Positions 8,318 to 17,071 are shown, numbered from the stretch's first letter. The stretch is 64,000 nt of DNA from Curtobacterium sp. Leaf261 (GCF_001422205.1 NZ_LMMJ01000008.1:176915-240914), one strand, 5' to 3'. Notes: generated by a model from the letters alone, not told the origin. Numbers and translations: made by a program.

Positions 8318-8408
8318 CGGCGGCGCTCCTTCCGCGCCGCGCCCCTGACCGCGGCGCTCCTTCCGCGCCGCGCCCCTGACCGCCGCGCCCCTGACCGCGG
8401 CGCTACTT
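8302..8408. repeat. About 31-bp GC-rich tandem repeat across the gntK 3' end
   Basis: A unit containing GCGCCGCGCCCCTGAC and GCGGCGCTCCTTCC recurs two full times, followed by shortened copies. The array begins inside the last codons of gntK, so each unit carries a copy of its CCCCTGA terminus, and it reaches the stop of the convergent SHOCT gene. Confidence 0.7.
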
Positions 8409-8696
8409 CCGCCCCAGCTCCGACAACGATGCGCGGTACTCGTCCGCGTCGATGTCCCCGCGGGCGAACCGGTCGGCGAGGACGGCCCGCGCGTCCGACC
8501 GTGCCCGCCAGTTCCCGCGGCGGAACACCCCGAAGACCAGGAACAGCACGACGACCACGACGAGGAAGAACAGCGGGAACACGAACGGGAACGGGCCGAC
8601 GCCGGGCCCGGCGTGCCAGTGCTGCGCGTCGGCCGAGAACGGCCCGCCGACGAGCGCGGACGTGACGACGGGTGATGCTGCGAGTGCGGTGAACAT
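8403..8696 (-). CDS. SHOCT domain small membrane protein
   Basis: A 97-residue protein. An N-terminal segment and one strong membrane helix (about 36-58, PFPFVFPLFFLVVVVVLFLV) are followed by a basic stretch and a C-terminal SHOCT motif (ADRFARGDIDADEYRASLSE), a short helical domain common on bacterial membrane proteins. The ATG at 8696 has GGAGG upstream; a longer reading frame to 8912 lacks such support and would cover regulatory DNA. It is divergent from a NarL-type two-component system. Proteins of this size next to such systems are often regulatory targets, but its function is unknown. Confidence 0.8.
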   Translation of the reverse strand: MFTALAASPVVTSALVGGPFSADAQHWHAGPGVGPFPFVFPLFFLVVVVVLFLVFGVFRRGNWRARSDARAVLADRFARGDIDADEYRASLSELGRK

Positions 8697-8806
8697 GGTG
8701 ACCTCCGAGTTGGTGTGTCGTCCACGACGGTGGTGTCGCGGTGTCGCCGTTGCGACTCGTCCAGCGTCGCCGGATCCGTCCCGTGGCGCGTCGTCCGCGA
8801 GGCCGC

Positions 8807-8871
8807 ACTCCCGCGTACGTCGAACGGACGAGAACCGGTGCGCGGGCGCGATGACGTACGCCAGCGGGAGT
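8807..8871. promoter_or_regulatory. Inverted repeat between SHOCT gene and two-component operon
   Basis: ACTCCCGCGTACGTC (8807-8821) faces GACGTACGCCAGCGGGAGT (8853-8871). The second site, reversed, reads ACTCCCGC-TGGC-GTACGTC, so it is the same sequence with four extra bases. It is a candidate binding site for the response regulator encoded at 10338, acting on both divergent promoters. Confidence 0.45.
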
Positions 8872-8919
8872 AGTCCCGAAGTCCACCGCCGGTGGATGGG
8901 CACGCGCGGCACGAGTCCC

Positions 8920-8925
8920 TAGGCT
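8920..8925 (+). promoter_or_regulatory. -10 element for a probable leaderless transcript
   Basis: TAGGCT ends six bases before the ATG at 8932 of the histidine kinase gene. Confidence 0.5.
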
Positions 8926-8931
8926 CGGCAC

Positions 8932-10341
8932 ATGGTCACGGACGAGCGCGCGCACACCGCCCGCTGGCGGTCCGTCGTCGCGAGGGGCCGGCGGTCCGTC
9001 GTCGCGAGCGGCCGCCGGTCCGCCTCGACCGATCGGACTGGAGGCACGACCCGCCCCCGCCGCTTCGCCCGCGTCGGTCGTGTGGTCCCCGTCGCCGTCG
9101 TGCAGGTCCTCGGCACGATCGTGGCGTCACACGGAGCCGGGGCGCCCAGGTGGCGGAGCGTCGGCGGCCCGGACGGCGGCAGCGGCGTCGGCGGCCTGAC
9201 CGGTGGCCCCTTCGCGGCCGACCCGCTGGTGCTCACCCCGCTCGCCGTCGTGCTCCTGGTCCTCGGCGTCGTCGTGCTCCCGTTCCGCTTCCGTGCCCCC
9301 GTGGTGGTGCTCGGCATCACCCTCGCCACCACCGTCGGCTTCGGGTTCGTGGTCAGCCCCCGCGGCCCGTTCGTCGCCGCGCTGACCATGGCGCTCGTGA
9401 ACGCGGTGTTCCGCGGCCGTCGTCGGGAGGCCCTCGTCGCGGCGGCGGTCGCGTTCCTCGTGCTGCCGTGGACGGACCTGGTGACCGGTCGGACGAGTGC
9501 GCTCCCGTGGGCCGCGATGACCCTGGCGCTCGCGTGGGCGACGGCGACCATCGCGGTCGCCGAACTCGCGCGCATCCGGATCGAGCGCGCCGCCGAGGCC
9601 CGTCGAGCCCGTGCGGACGCCGAGGTCCGTCGCGCCGGCGAGGAACGCGTCCGCATCGCGCGGGAACTCCACGACTCCGTGGCGCACAACATGTCGCTCA
9701 TCAACCTGCAGGCCGGGGTCGCGCTGCACCTCGGAACCGATCTGCCGGACCAGACCAGGACCTCGCTCACGAACATCCGCGATTCCAGCCGCGAGGCACT
9801 CGTCGAGCTCCGGACGATCCTCGGGGTCCTCCGGAGCGTCGACGCCGAGCAGCCTCCGGGGCGCACCCCGACGCCGGGGCTCGATCGCGTCCCCGAGCTC
9901 GTCGAACGGGCGAGGGCGGCAGGCCTCCACGTCGCGCTCGAGGTCCGCGGGCCCGTGACGGACCTGACCGGGGTCGTCGACCGGAACGGCTTCCGGATCG
10001 TGCAGGAGTCGCTGACGAACGTCATGAAGCACGCGCGGGGCAGCGATGCCAGCGTGCTGGTCGACGTCGGCGAGGACACCGTGGACATCACCGTCACGGA
10101 TCACCCTCGATCCCGCGACGAGACTGCAGACGCGGCGGGCGCGGCGGGCGCGGGATCCGACCCTCGCGGGGGTGGACCGGTCGGGATCGGCGCGACCGGC
10201 AACGGACTGATCGGCATGCGCGAGCGCGCGACCGCCGTCGGTGGCTCGTTCGCGGCCGGTCCGCTCGCCGCCGGCGGATGGCAGGTGCGGGCACGGCTCC
10301 CGCGCGAGGACGCGACGCGGACCGGAGGCAGGGCACCATGA
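8932..10341 (+). CDS. Sensor histidine kinase, NarL/DesK (HisKA_3) family
   Basis: A 469-residue kinase. The N-terminus is basic with a repeated RGRRSVVA/SGRRSAS stretch. About five membrane helices lie between residues 50 and 210, with little extracellular sequence, so the signal is probably sensed in or near the membrane. The dimerisation domain has the phosphoacceptor His247 in RIARELHDSVAHNMSLINLQ. The HATPase_c domain follows (VQESLTNVMKHARG as N box, then NGLIGMRERATAVGGSF). A Gly/Ala-rich insert lies before the G box. The stop overlaps the regulator start by four bases (ATGA), so the pair is co-translated. The stimulus is unknown. Confidence 0.93.
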   Translation: MVTDERAHTARWRSVVARGRRSVVASGRRSASTDRTGGTTRPRRFARVGRVVPVAVVQVLGTIVASHGAGAPRWRSVGGPDGGSGVGGLTGGPFAADPLVLTPLAVVLLVLGVVVLPFRFRAPVVVLGITLATTVGFGFVVSPRGPFVAALTMALVNAVFRGRRREALVAAAVAFLVLPWTDLVTGRTSALPWAAMTLALAWATATIAVAELARIRIERAAEARRARADAEVRRAGEERVRIARELHDSVAHNMSLINLQAGVALHLGTDLPDQTRTSLTNIRDSSREALVELRTILGVLRSVDAEQPPGRTPTPGLDRVPELVERARAAGLHVALEVRGPVTDLTGVVDRNGFRIVQESLTNVMKHARGSDASVLVDVGEDTVDITVTDHPRSRDETADAAGAAGAGSDPRGGGPVGIGATGNGLIGMRERATAVGGSFAAGPLAAGGWQVRARLPREDATRTGGRAP

Positions 10342-11045
10342 CCGACGACACCGACGAACCGGCGGGGGCCGACCCCGCGAGCATCCGCGTGGTGCTCGTC
10401 GACGACCAGATGCTCATCCGCGCCGGGCTCCGGGCGCTCCTCAGCGCCGAGCTCGACATGACGGTCGTGGGCGAGGCTGCCGACGGGGAGTCCGGGGTCG
10501 CCGTCGTCAGGGCCGAGCTGCCGGACGTCGTCCTCATGGACATCCGGATGCCGGGCATGGACGGACTCACGGCCACGCAGCAGATCTCGGCCGACCCCGG
10601 GCTCGCCGACGTGCGCGTGGTCGTCCTGACCACGTTCGAGGAGGACGAATACGTGTTCGAGGCCATCCGCGGCGGCGCGAGCGGGTTCCTGGTGAAGGAC
10701 ACCGAGCCGGCCGAGCTGATCCGGGCGGTGCGGGCCGTCGTCGCGGGGGAGTCTCTCCTCTCACCCGGTGCGACCCGCTCCCTCGTCGAGGCCTTCGCGG
10801 CGCACTCGAAGCCGAGCGTCCTCGCACCGGAGCTCGACGCGCTGACCGACCGGGAGCGCGAGGTGATGCGGTACGTCGCCGCCGGACTCTCGAACACGGC
10901 GATCTCGGAGCGGCTCTTCATCTCCCCGGCGACGACGAAGACCCACGTCAGTCGAGCGATGATCAAGCTCTCGGCCCGGGACCGCGCGCAGCTCGTGGTG
11001 TTCGCGTACGAGACGGGCCTCGTGCAGCCCGGCTGGACCCCCTGA
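10338..11045 (+). CDS. Response regulator, NarL/LuxR family
   Basis: A 235-residue regulator. Receiver domain: acidic pair Asp22-Asp23, phosphoacceptor Asp68 in VVLMDIRMPGMDG, and the conserved Lys in SGFLVKDTEPAEL. The C-terminal LuxR-type HTH (LTDREREVMRYVAAGLSNTA, then SPATTKTHVSRAMIKL) binds DNA. It is the partner of the kinase encoded immediately upstream with a 4-base overlap. A likely target is the inverted repeat at 8807-8871 between this operon and the divergent SHOCT gene. Confidence 0.94.
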   Translation: MTDDTDEPAGADPASIRVVLVDDQMLIRAGLRALLSAELDMTVVGEAADGESGVAVVRAELPDVVLMDIRMPGMDGLTATQQISADPGLADVRVVVLTTFEEDEYVFEAIRGGASGFLVKDTEPAELIRAVRAVVAGESLLSPGATRSLVEAFAAHSKPSVLAPELDALTDREREVMRYVAAGLSNTAISERLFISPATTKTHVSRAMIKLSARDRAQLVVFAYETGLVQPGWTP

Positions 11046-11058
11046 CCCCCTCACCCCG

Positions 11059-12531
11059 TCAGAGCTTGAACGTGGCCCGTGGGATGTCGGAGACGATCCG
11101 CTCGGCTGTCCGGACAGCGTCCTCCTCGCTGATCTGGTGGGTCACGACGAGGTCCGCCAGGTACGCCGCATCGACCCGACGCGCCATGTCGTGCCGGGCC
11201 GGGATCGAACAGAACGCGCGGGTGTCGTCGATGAACCCGCTCGTCTTGACGAACCCCGCGGAGTCGGTGACGGCCTCGCGGTACCGCCGGATCGCCGCCG
11301 GGGTGTCGATGAACCACCACGGTGCTCCCGCGTACACGGCGGGGTAGAAGCCCGCGAGCGGCGCGACCTCGCGGGAGAACACCGTCTCGTCGACGGTGAA
11401 CAGGACGATGTGGAAGCCCGCAACCGTCCCGAACGCCTCGAGCAGCGGGCGGAGCGGCTCGGTGAACGACCCGACCGCCGGCAGGTCGTGTCCGGAGTCC
11501 GGGCCGAACCGCGCGAGCGTCGGCCGGTGGTGGTTCCGGATGACACCGGCGTGCAGCTGCATGACGAGGCCGTCGTCGCAGGACATCTCCGCCCAGCGGT
11601 ACAGCATGTCGTGGCGGTAGGCGACGGCGTCCGCAGCCGACACCGCGGACGGGTCCCGCAGTGCCGCGGCGTGGATCCGCTCACGATCGGCCTCGGACAG
11701 CGGTGCCGAGCCGGCGTCGATCACGCCGGTGTCGGTCGCCGTGGCACCCCGCGCGATGAAGAACTGCCGCCGGGCCCGCAGCGCGTCCAGGAGGCCTCGG
11801 TGCGTTCCGGTGTCGATGCCGGCGGCCTCACCGACGGACGCGACCGCGTGCCTCCAGGCCGGTGACGACGGGTCGAAGACCGCGTCGGCGCGGAACGTCG
11901 GGACCACGCGTCCGCGGAACGTCGGGTCCGCCGCGAGCGCGGCGTGCGCGGTGAGGTCCGACGCGGGATCGTCCGTCGTGGCGAGCACCTCGATGCCGAA
12001 CCGGTCGAACAGCGCGCGCGGCCGCATCGACGGCTGCCGGAGTGCCGCGTCGAGCAGGTAATACTGCTCGTCGGCGTCCGCGGCGGACGGGGCGGTCGTC
12101 AGGCCGAAGACGTCGTGCAGCTCGGTCTCGAACCAGAACCGGACGGGCGTCCCGAGGAAGTCGTCCCAGTGCGTCGCGAGCTCCCGCCAGGCGCCGCGTC
12201 CGTCTGTGGCGCGGCCGTCGGTGGCGCGGCCTGGAGGCACGGTGCCGGATCCGTCGATCGGCATGCGACCGAGCGACTCGAGTGCGACCCCGTTCGCGTG
12301 CAGCAGGCGGAGGACGTAGTGGTCCGGCGTGATGAGGAGCGACGCGGGGTCGGCGAACGGCGCGTCGTCGAGGAGCATCTCGGCGGGCACGTGCCCGTGC
12401 GGGGAGATGATGGGTGCGTCCCGGACGTGCTCGTGGATCGTCCGTGCGACCGCCCGGGCTCCCGGGTCGACCGGGAACAGGCGGTCGGGGTGCGGTGCGA
12501 GCGGGCGTGCGGGCTCCGTCGATGACGACAT
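11059..12531 (-). CDS. uxaC: Glucuronate isomerase
   Basis: A 490-residue enzyme of the amidohydrolase-related UxaC family, which converts D-glucuronate to D-fructuronate and often D-galacturonate to D-tagaturonate. Visible family features are the N-terminal metal/substrate motif SPHGHVP (residues 43-49), LLHANGV, GTPVRFWFE, and the C-terminal FSREVAPLAGFYPAVYAGAP with DTRAFCSIPARHDM. Length is near the family norm (about 470) plus an insertion of about 20 residues at 93-113 (DGSGTVPPGRATDGRATDGR) that partly encodes a module A repeat. It is the second gene of a lacI-uxaC unit, divergent from the transporter and catabolic operon that completes the pathway. Confidence 0.93.
   Translation of the reverse strand: MSSSTEPARPLAPHPDRLFPVDPGARAVARTIHEHVRDAPIISPHGHVPAEMLLDDAPFADPASLLITPDHYVLRLLHANGVALESLGRMPIDGSGTVPPGRATDGRATDGRGAWRELATHWDDFLGTPVRFWFETELHDVFGLTTAPSAADADEQYYLLDAALRQPSMRPRALFDRFGIEVLATTDDPASDLTAHAALAADPTFRGRVVPTFRADAVFDPSSPAWRHAVASVGEAAGIDTGTHRGLLDALRARRQFFIARGATATDTGVIDAGSAPLSEADRERIHAAALRDPSAVSAADAVAYRHDMLYRWAEMSCDDGLVMQLHAGVIRNHHRPTLARFGPDSGHDLPAVGSFTEPLRPLLEAFGTVAGFHIVLFTVDETVFSREVAPLAGFYPAVYAGAPWWFIDTPAAIRRYREAVTDSAGFVKTSGFIDDTRAFCSIPARHDMARRVDAAYLADLVVTHQISEEDAVRTAERIVSDIPRATFKL
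12228..12248. repeat. Module A repeat inside uxaC
   Basis: CCTGGAGGCACGGTGCCG matches the intergenic module A core. In uxaC it encodes part of the GSGTVPPGR insertion. The neighbouring bases form two near-identical GTGGCGCGGCC units, which encode the repeated RATDG. Confidence 0.65.
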
Positions 12532-12594
12532 CGGCGACTCCGTTCGGTCGGGGGCGGGTTGGTCGGACGTGGTGGGTGGCCGGTGCTGCTCCGG

Positions 12595-13623
12595 TCACAC
12601 GGTGTGGACGGCCGGCGCGGGGCCGGTGGAACCGCGCACCGTGAGGTGGGTCGGCAGGACGACCGTGTCGCGCAGCTGCTCACCGTGGAGCCCGTCGTGC
12701 GGTGCGGCGTCGAGCCGGGCGAGGAGCATCGACACAGCGACCCGGCCGGCCCGTTCGATCGGCGAGGTCATCGTGGTGAGCGGCGGGTTGCAGAAGTCCG
12801 CGCCGAAGATGTCATCGCACCCGACGATGCTCATGTCCTCCGGCACCCGGACATGCCGCTCGCGGAGCCGCGTGAGCATGCCGATCGCGATGAGGTCGTT
12901 GAAGCAGATGCACGCTGTCGCACCGGCATTCACGGCAGCGTCCGCGGCGGCGGCACCCGAGTCCACGAACGGTGCGTACGGACCGACGCGCGCGACGCGG
13001 ACCCCGAGACGCCGACCGGCCCCGACGAGGGCGCGCCACCGTCGCTGGTTCGACCACGACGTGTCGGGCCCCGAGACGTAGAGCACGTCGTGGTGCCCGA
13101 GCGAGACCAGGTGCTCGAGGGCCTGCTCCACGCCGCCGGGGGTGTCGATCAGCACCGACGGCACGCCGGACGGCCGGCGGTTCACGACGACGAGCGGGGT
13201 CCGTTCGGCGATCTTCGCGATCTGCACGTCGGAGAGTCGAGACGCTGTGAGCACCGCACCGTCCGCCTTGGTGGCGAGGGCGGTCAGCGCGCGCAGCTCG
13301 GCGTCCGCGGACTCCTCGGTGTCGACGAGCAGCTGCGTCCAGCCGGCGCCGGCGAGCTGGTGCTGCGTGCCACGGATCACGTCGAAGTAGAAGGGGTTCG
13401 TGATGTCCGAGACGAGCACGGCGACCGCCCGGGTACGGCCGGAGGTGAGCGCCCTGGCCTGGGAGTTCGGCACGTAGCCGAGGTCCTTCGCGGCCTGCTG
13501 GATGCGCTCCTGGGTCGCCCGGTTCACCCGGTCCGGCAGGGAGAGGGCGCGCGACACGGTCGACGGCGCCACCCCCGTGGCACGCGCGACGTCGCGGATC
13601 GTGACCTTGGCCGTCGTCGACAT
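12595..13623 (-). CDS. LacI family transcriptional regulator of the hexuronate locus
   Basis: A 342-residue repressor. The HTH occupies residues about 7-28 (VTIRDVARATGVAPSTVSRA), with hinge sequence LGYVPNSQARALTSGRT and an effector domain that starts AVAVLVSDITNPFYFDVIRG. The ATG at 13623 places the HTH correctly; an upstream ATG at 13749 would run through the operator region. It is divergent from the sugar ABC operon and 63 bases ahead of uxaC in the same direction, so it most likely represses both until a hexuronate or a pathway intermediate binds. Confidence 0.92.
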   Translation of the reverse strand: MSTTAKVTIRDVARATGVAPSTVSRALSLPDRVNRATQERIQQAAKDLGYVPNSQARALTSGRTRAVAVLVSDITNPFYFDVIRGTQHQLAGAGWTQLLVDTEESADAELRALTALATKADGAVLTASRLSDVQIAKIAERTPLVVVNRRPSGVPSVLIDTPGGVEQALEHLVSLGHHDVLYVSGPDTSWSNQRRWRALVGAGRRLGVRVARVGPYAPFVDSGAAAADAAVNAGATACICFNDLIAIGMLTRLRERHVRVPEDMSIVGCDDIFGADFCNPPLTTMTSPIERAGRVAVSMLLARLDAAPHDGLHGEQLRDTVVLPTHLTVRGSTGPAPAVHTV

Positions 13624-13652
13624 GACAGCACCGTAGGCGGTTCTGGCAACAA

Positions 13653-13680
13653 GTGGCAACCGATTGCCGCACGTTGCCAC
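13653..13680. promoter_or_regulatory. Overlapping LacI-type operator palindromes
   Basis: GGCAACCGATTGCC (13655-13668) is a near-perfect palindrome with central CG. GTGGCAAC (13653-13660) also pairs perfectly with GTTGCCAC (13673-13680). Another GGCAAC lies just upstream at 13645. All are within the 128-base divergent promoter region of lacI and the transporter operon. Confidence 0.7.
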
Positions 13681-13751
13681 GAGCGGCACCATCGATGGCA
13701 TCCCGCGCGGCGACGAGGCCGGGCGGTGGACGTCCCGAGGAGGAGACATCC

Positions 13752-15098
13752 ATGAGGAGCAGGACCTTCATCGGCGCCGTCGCTGTCGTCGCGTTCGCCG
13801 CACTCGGACTGCAGGGCTGCGCCGTGGTCGACGGCAGCGGCGAGGACCCGGACACGCTCCGGGTGATGGTCGCGTCGAACACGACGTTCCCGAAGCAGTA
13901 CACCGCGTGGCAGGACCGCATCGGCAGGGAGTTCGTGCGGGAGACCGGCGTGCGGATCCAGTGGGAGACCTACGCGTCGACGCAGGAGGAGCAGACGGAC
14001 ATCCAGACGTCGGTGATCTCCGGCCAGGGCCCCGACGTGTACTCACTCGGCACGACCTTCACGCCGACCGCCTACTCGACCGGGGCCTTCGTCCGCCTGA
14101 CGGACGCGGACTGGGAGGCCGTCGGCGGCAAGGACCGCTTCACGCCGGCGACGCTCGGCATCTCCGGGCCGTCGTCCTCGGAGCAGATCGCCGTGCCGTT
14201 GCACTCCCGCCCCTACATGATGGCCGTGAACGAGAAGCTCCTCGCCGCGCACGGCATCACCACGATGCCGACGACGTGGGACGAGCTCACCGCGGATGCC
14301 GAGGCCACCACCGGTGACGGGACGTACGGACTGTCGATCGCCTACGCGGACGGTGCCGACCCGTGGAAGTTCATCTGGGGCATGTCCCAGAACGCCGGCA
14401 ACACGATCGTCGACGGGTCCCATGCCACCGTCGACGGCCCGGCCGTGCAGAAGGCGTACGACACGTACTTCGACTGGGTGGCCGAGGACCACGTCGTGGA
14501 CCCGGCATCCGTCGGGTGGAACGACGCGCAGGCACTCGCGGCCTTCGCCGACGGCAAGGCGGCCTTCTTCCCGATGACCACCGTCGGTGCCCTGCCGACG
14601 CTCGCGGCGTCGAAGGTCGCGGACGACTACTCGTTCGCCCTCCTGCCGACCGTCCCACCCGGGGCCACCGAACGACCGAGCGACGGAGTGGAGGCCGCGA
14701 GCATCCTGTCCGGGGACAACCTCGTCGTCGCGAACTACTCGAGCGAGGCGAAGCAGCGGCTCTCGTTCCGGTTCATCGAGCTCATCACGCGCGCCGACGA
14801 GCAGGAACGCTGGTTCCGGACCTTCGGCGACTTCCCGACGAACCAGCAGGCGGCGAGGACCGTCGCCGACGGCGACCCGAAGCTCGCGACGTCGCTCCAG
14901 GCGGGCACGCTCTCGAAGCCGACCGCATTCAACGGCGCCTGGGGAGACATCCAGCTCTCGCTCGTCGACGTCGTCACGCAGTCGATCCCCGGGCTGAAGG
15001 CCGGGAACGTCTCGCAAGCAGCACTGGAACAACGACTCCGGAGCGCGCAGCACGATGCGGAGGGCTCGCTCGCCCGCCAGAAGAACGGAGGCCTGTGA
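13752..15098 (+). CDS. Sugar ABC transporter substrate-binding lipoprotein (family 1)
   Basis: A 448-residue extracellular binding protein. Lipobox L-Q-G-C with Cys23 follows a short signal peptide. The region DTLRVMVASNTTFPKQYTAW and the later VISGQGPDVYSLGTTFTPTA pattern are typical of MalE-type SBP family 1 proteins. It should bind a sugar or glycoside at the cell surface for the two permeases encoded next. A strong GAGGAGGAG ribosome site precedes the ATG at 13752. First gene of the rightward operon under the LacI-type palindromes. The operon content suggests a hexuronate-containing ligand, but this is inference. Confidence 0.92.
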   Translation: MRSRTFIGAVAVVAFAALGLQGCAVVDGSGEDPDTLRVMVASNTTFPKQYTAWQDRIGREFVRETGVRIQWETYASTQEEQTDIQTSVISGQGPDVYSLGTTFTPTAYSTGAFVRLTDADWEAVGGKDRFTPATLGISGPSSSEQIAVPLHSRPYMMAVNEKLLAAHGITTMPTTWDELTADAEATTGDGTYGLSIAYADGADPWKFIWGMSQNAGNTIVDGSHATVDGPAVQKAYDTYFDWVAEDHVVDPASVGWNDAQALAAFADGKAAFFPMTTVGALPTLAASKVADDYSFALLPTVPPGATERPSDGVEAASILSGDNLVVANYSSEAKQRLSFRFIELITRADEQERWFRTFGDFPTNQQAARTVADGDPKLATSLQAGTLSKPTAFNGAWGDIQLSLVDVVTQSIPGLKAGNVSQAALEQRLRSAQHDAEGSLARQKNGGL

Positions 15099-16054
15099 TG
15101 GCTCTGCACGCTCCGGACGCCGGGACGCGCCCGACCGGTCGGACGGCGGCGCCGCACCCGCCGCGGAACCACGCCCCGCACCGCACCCCGCTCTCGCGGC
15201 GGCAGCGGCCCCTGTGGATGCTCCTGCCGGGCGGCGTGCTCATGCTCGTCGTCATCGTGGTGCCGCTCGTCGTCGGTGTGTTCATCGCGCTGCTCGACCT
15301 CGACCAGTACACGCTCCGCGACTGGCTCAGGGCGCCGTTCATCGGCCTCGCGAACTTCGGCGAGGCACTCACCGCGTCGCCACTCCTCCACTCCGTGTGG
15401 GTGTCCGTCTCGCTCGCGGTCGTCGTCACGGCGGTGTCGCTGCCGATCGGTGTCGCGGCCGCGGTCGCCACCCAGAACGCGTTCCGTGGACGGGCCTTCG
15501 TCCGGTCCGCGTTCCTCGTGCCGTACGTGCTCCCGCAGTTCGTCACGGCGACGGTGTTCCGCACGATGCTCCAGCCGGACGGGGTGGTGAACCACTCGCT
15601 CGGCACGGACGCGCTGTGGCTGAACGGTCCCGGGAGCTGGTGGGCGCTCTGCGGCGTGATGATCTGGATGTCGTGGCCGTTCGTGTACCTGCTGGCGCTC
15701 GCCGGTCTGCAGTCGGTCGACACCGAGGTGCACGAGGCCGCGGCGATCGACGGGGCGCTCTGGTGGGCGAAGCTCCGCTACATCGTCTTCCCGTACCTCC
15801 GCGGCCCGATGGCGCTCGCGATCATCCTCGGCGTCCTGCACGCCGTGAACGACTTCACCCTGCCGTTCGTGCTGTTCGGGGTCCCGACGCCGTCGAGCGT
15901 CGAGGTGATGCCGGTGTTGACCTACATCGCGAGCTTCCAGAGCTTCCGCTTCGGGCTCTCCGCCGCGATGGCGATCCTGTCGCTCGTCATCGTCGCCATC
16001 CCGCTCTTCGTGTACCTGAGAGTGGTCAAGCTCGACACGGGAGAGAACGCATGA
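15098..16054 (+). CDS. Sugar ABC transporter permease, MalF type
   Basis: A 318-residue membrane protein with about six helices and a Pro/His-rich cytoplasmic N-terminus of about 40 residues. The EAA loop (EAAAIDGALWWAKLRYIVFP) contacts the ATPase. Its ATG overlaps the stop of the binding protein gene (TGATG), so translation is coupled. It pairs with the MalG-type permease that follows. Confidence 0.94.
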   Translation: MALHAPDAGTRPTGRTAAPHPPRNHAPHRTPLSRRQRPLWMLLPGGVLMLVVIVVPLVVGVFIALLDLDQYTLRDWLRAPFIGLANFGEALTASPLLHSVWVSVSLAVVVTAVSLPIGVAAAVATQNAFRGRAFVRSAFLVPYVLPQFVTATVFRTMLQPDGVVNHSLGTDALWLNGPGSWWALCGVMIWMSWPFVYLLALAGLQSVDTEVHEAAAIDGALWWAKLRYIVFPYLRGPMALAIILGVLHAVNDFTLPFVLFGVPTPSSVEVMPVLTYIASFQSFRFGLSAAMAILSLVIVAIPLFVYLRVVKLDTGENA

Positions 16055-16986
16055 GCGCCGCATCCGCCACCTCCGTCACGCTCACCGAGAGCGTCACCGT
16101 GCCGCAGGGCCGGAAACCGCACGTCCGCCGCGAGACCGACGTCACCCGACTGCTCCCGCGGTGGCTGCTGATCGTCGTCATCACGCTCCTGCTGTTGTTC
16201 ATCGCACTGCCGGTGCTGTTCATCGTGTTCGGCTCGCTGAACTCCGACGTCGCCGTGGCCCGCGGTGACTTCTGGCCGTCGCAGTTCACCTGGGGCAACT
16301 ACACGGACATCTGGACGACGGTGGCGCTCGGCCGCGGGCTCGTCAACAGCCTCCTGACCGCCGGGGCCGTCGCGGTCGCGAGTGCCGGGCTCGCCGTGAC
16401 GACCGCGTACGTGCTCGTCCGGTTCCAGTTCCTCGGCCGGGTCACGATCCTCCGCGGACTGCTCGCGCTCCAGTCGATCCCCGGGACGCTCCTGCTCCTG
16501 CCGGTGTTCGTCGTCTTCTCGAACATCGCGTCGGCCACCGGGGTGCACATCATCGGGTCCCGCTGGGGGTTGTTCGTCACGTACCTGACGTTCGCACTGC
16601 CGTTCTCGACCTGGGTGATGGTGACGTACCTCCGCGGTCTGCCGCGCGAACTCGAGGAGGCGGCCCGCATCGACGGCGCCTCGAACGGGCGCATCCTCCG
16701 GCAGATCGTGCTGCCGTTGTCCTGGCCCGGCATCGTGGTGTCGGCGATCTTCGCGTTCCTCCTCGGCTGGAACGACGTGCTGTTCGCGTCGATCATGACG
16801 ACCCCGAGCACCAGGACCATCGCCGTCGCGCTGCAGACGTTCGGTGCGACGCAGGAGGGTGGCGCGATCCCGGTCTACGGCAAGATGATGGCCGCGTCGA
16901 TCATCTGCGCGCTGCCGGTCGTCGTGCTGTACCTGGTGTTCCAGCGGTACCTGGTCGGCGGGTTGACCGCCGGGTCCGTCAAGTGA
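16051..16986 (+). CDS. Sugar ABC transporter permease, MalG type
   Basis: A 311-residue six-helix permease with the EAA motif EEAARIDGASNGRILRQIVL and the typical C-terminal FQRYLVGGLTAGSVK. It overlaps the MalF-type gene by four bases (ATGA). No ATPase gene follows. In actinobacteria such sugar importers commonly share a distant MsmK/MalK-type ATPase, and that is the likely arrangement here. Confidence 0.94.
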   Translation: MSAASATSVTLTESVTVPQGRKPHVRRETDVTRLLPRWLLIVVITLLLLFIALPVLFIVFGSLNSDVAVARGDFWPSQFTWGNYTDIWTTVALGRGLVNSLLTAGAVAVASAGLAVTTAYVLVRFQFLGRVTILRGLLALQSIPGTLLLLPVFVVFSNIASATGVHIIGSRWGLFVTYLTFALPFSTWVMVTYLRGLPRELEEAARIDGASNGRILRQIVLPLSWPGIVVSAIFAFLLGWNDVLFASIMTTPSTRTIAVALQTFGATQEGGAIPVYGKMMAASIICALPVVVLYLVFQRYLVGGLTAGSVK

Positions 16987-17031
16987 GCCGGTCCTGCACA
17001 GCGGGCCGCCTCCGCCCGTTCTCCACAGACG

Positions 17032-17071
17032 GTCTGGAGGATCGGTGCGGGCCCGCCCCGCACCCCCAGAC
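17032..17071. terminator. Degenerate module A hairpin between permease and isomerase genes
   Basis: Outer GTCTGG/CCAGAC and inner GGTGCGGG/CCCGCACC arms form a hairpin in the only sizeable gap (118 bases) of the rightward operon. It may attenuate transcription between the transport and enzyme parts, and resembles module A (CTGGAGG-TCGGTGC). Confidence 0.5.

Noticed and set aside
17019..17027. DnaA-box-like TTCTCCACA here and at 38232-38240
   Set aside because: It differs from the TTRTCCACA consensus at one position, both sites are isolated, and none of the origin genes (dnaA, dnaN) are near.
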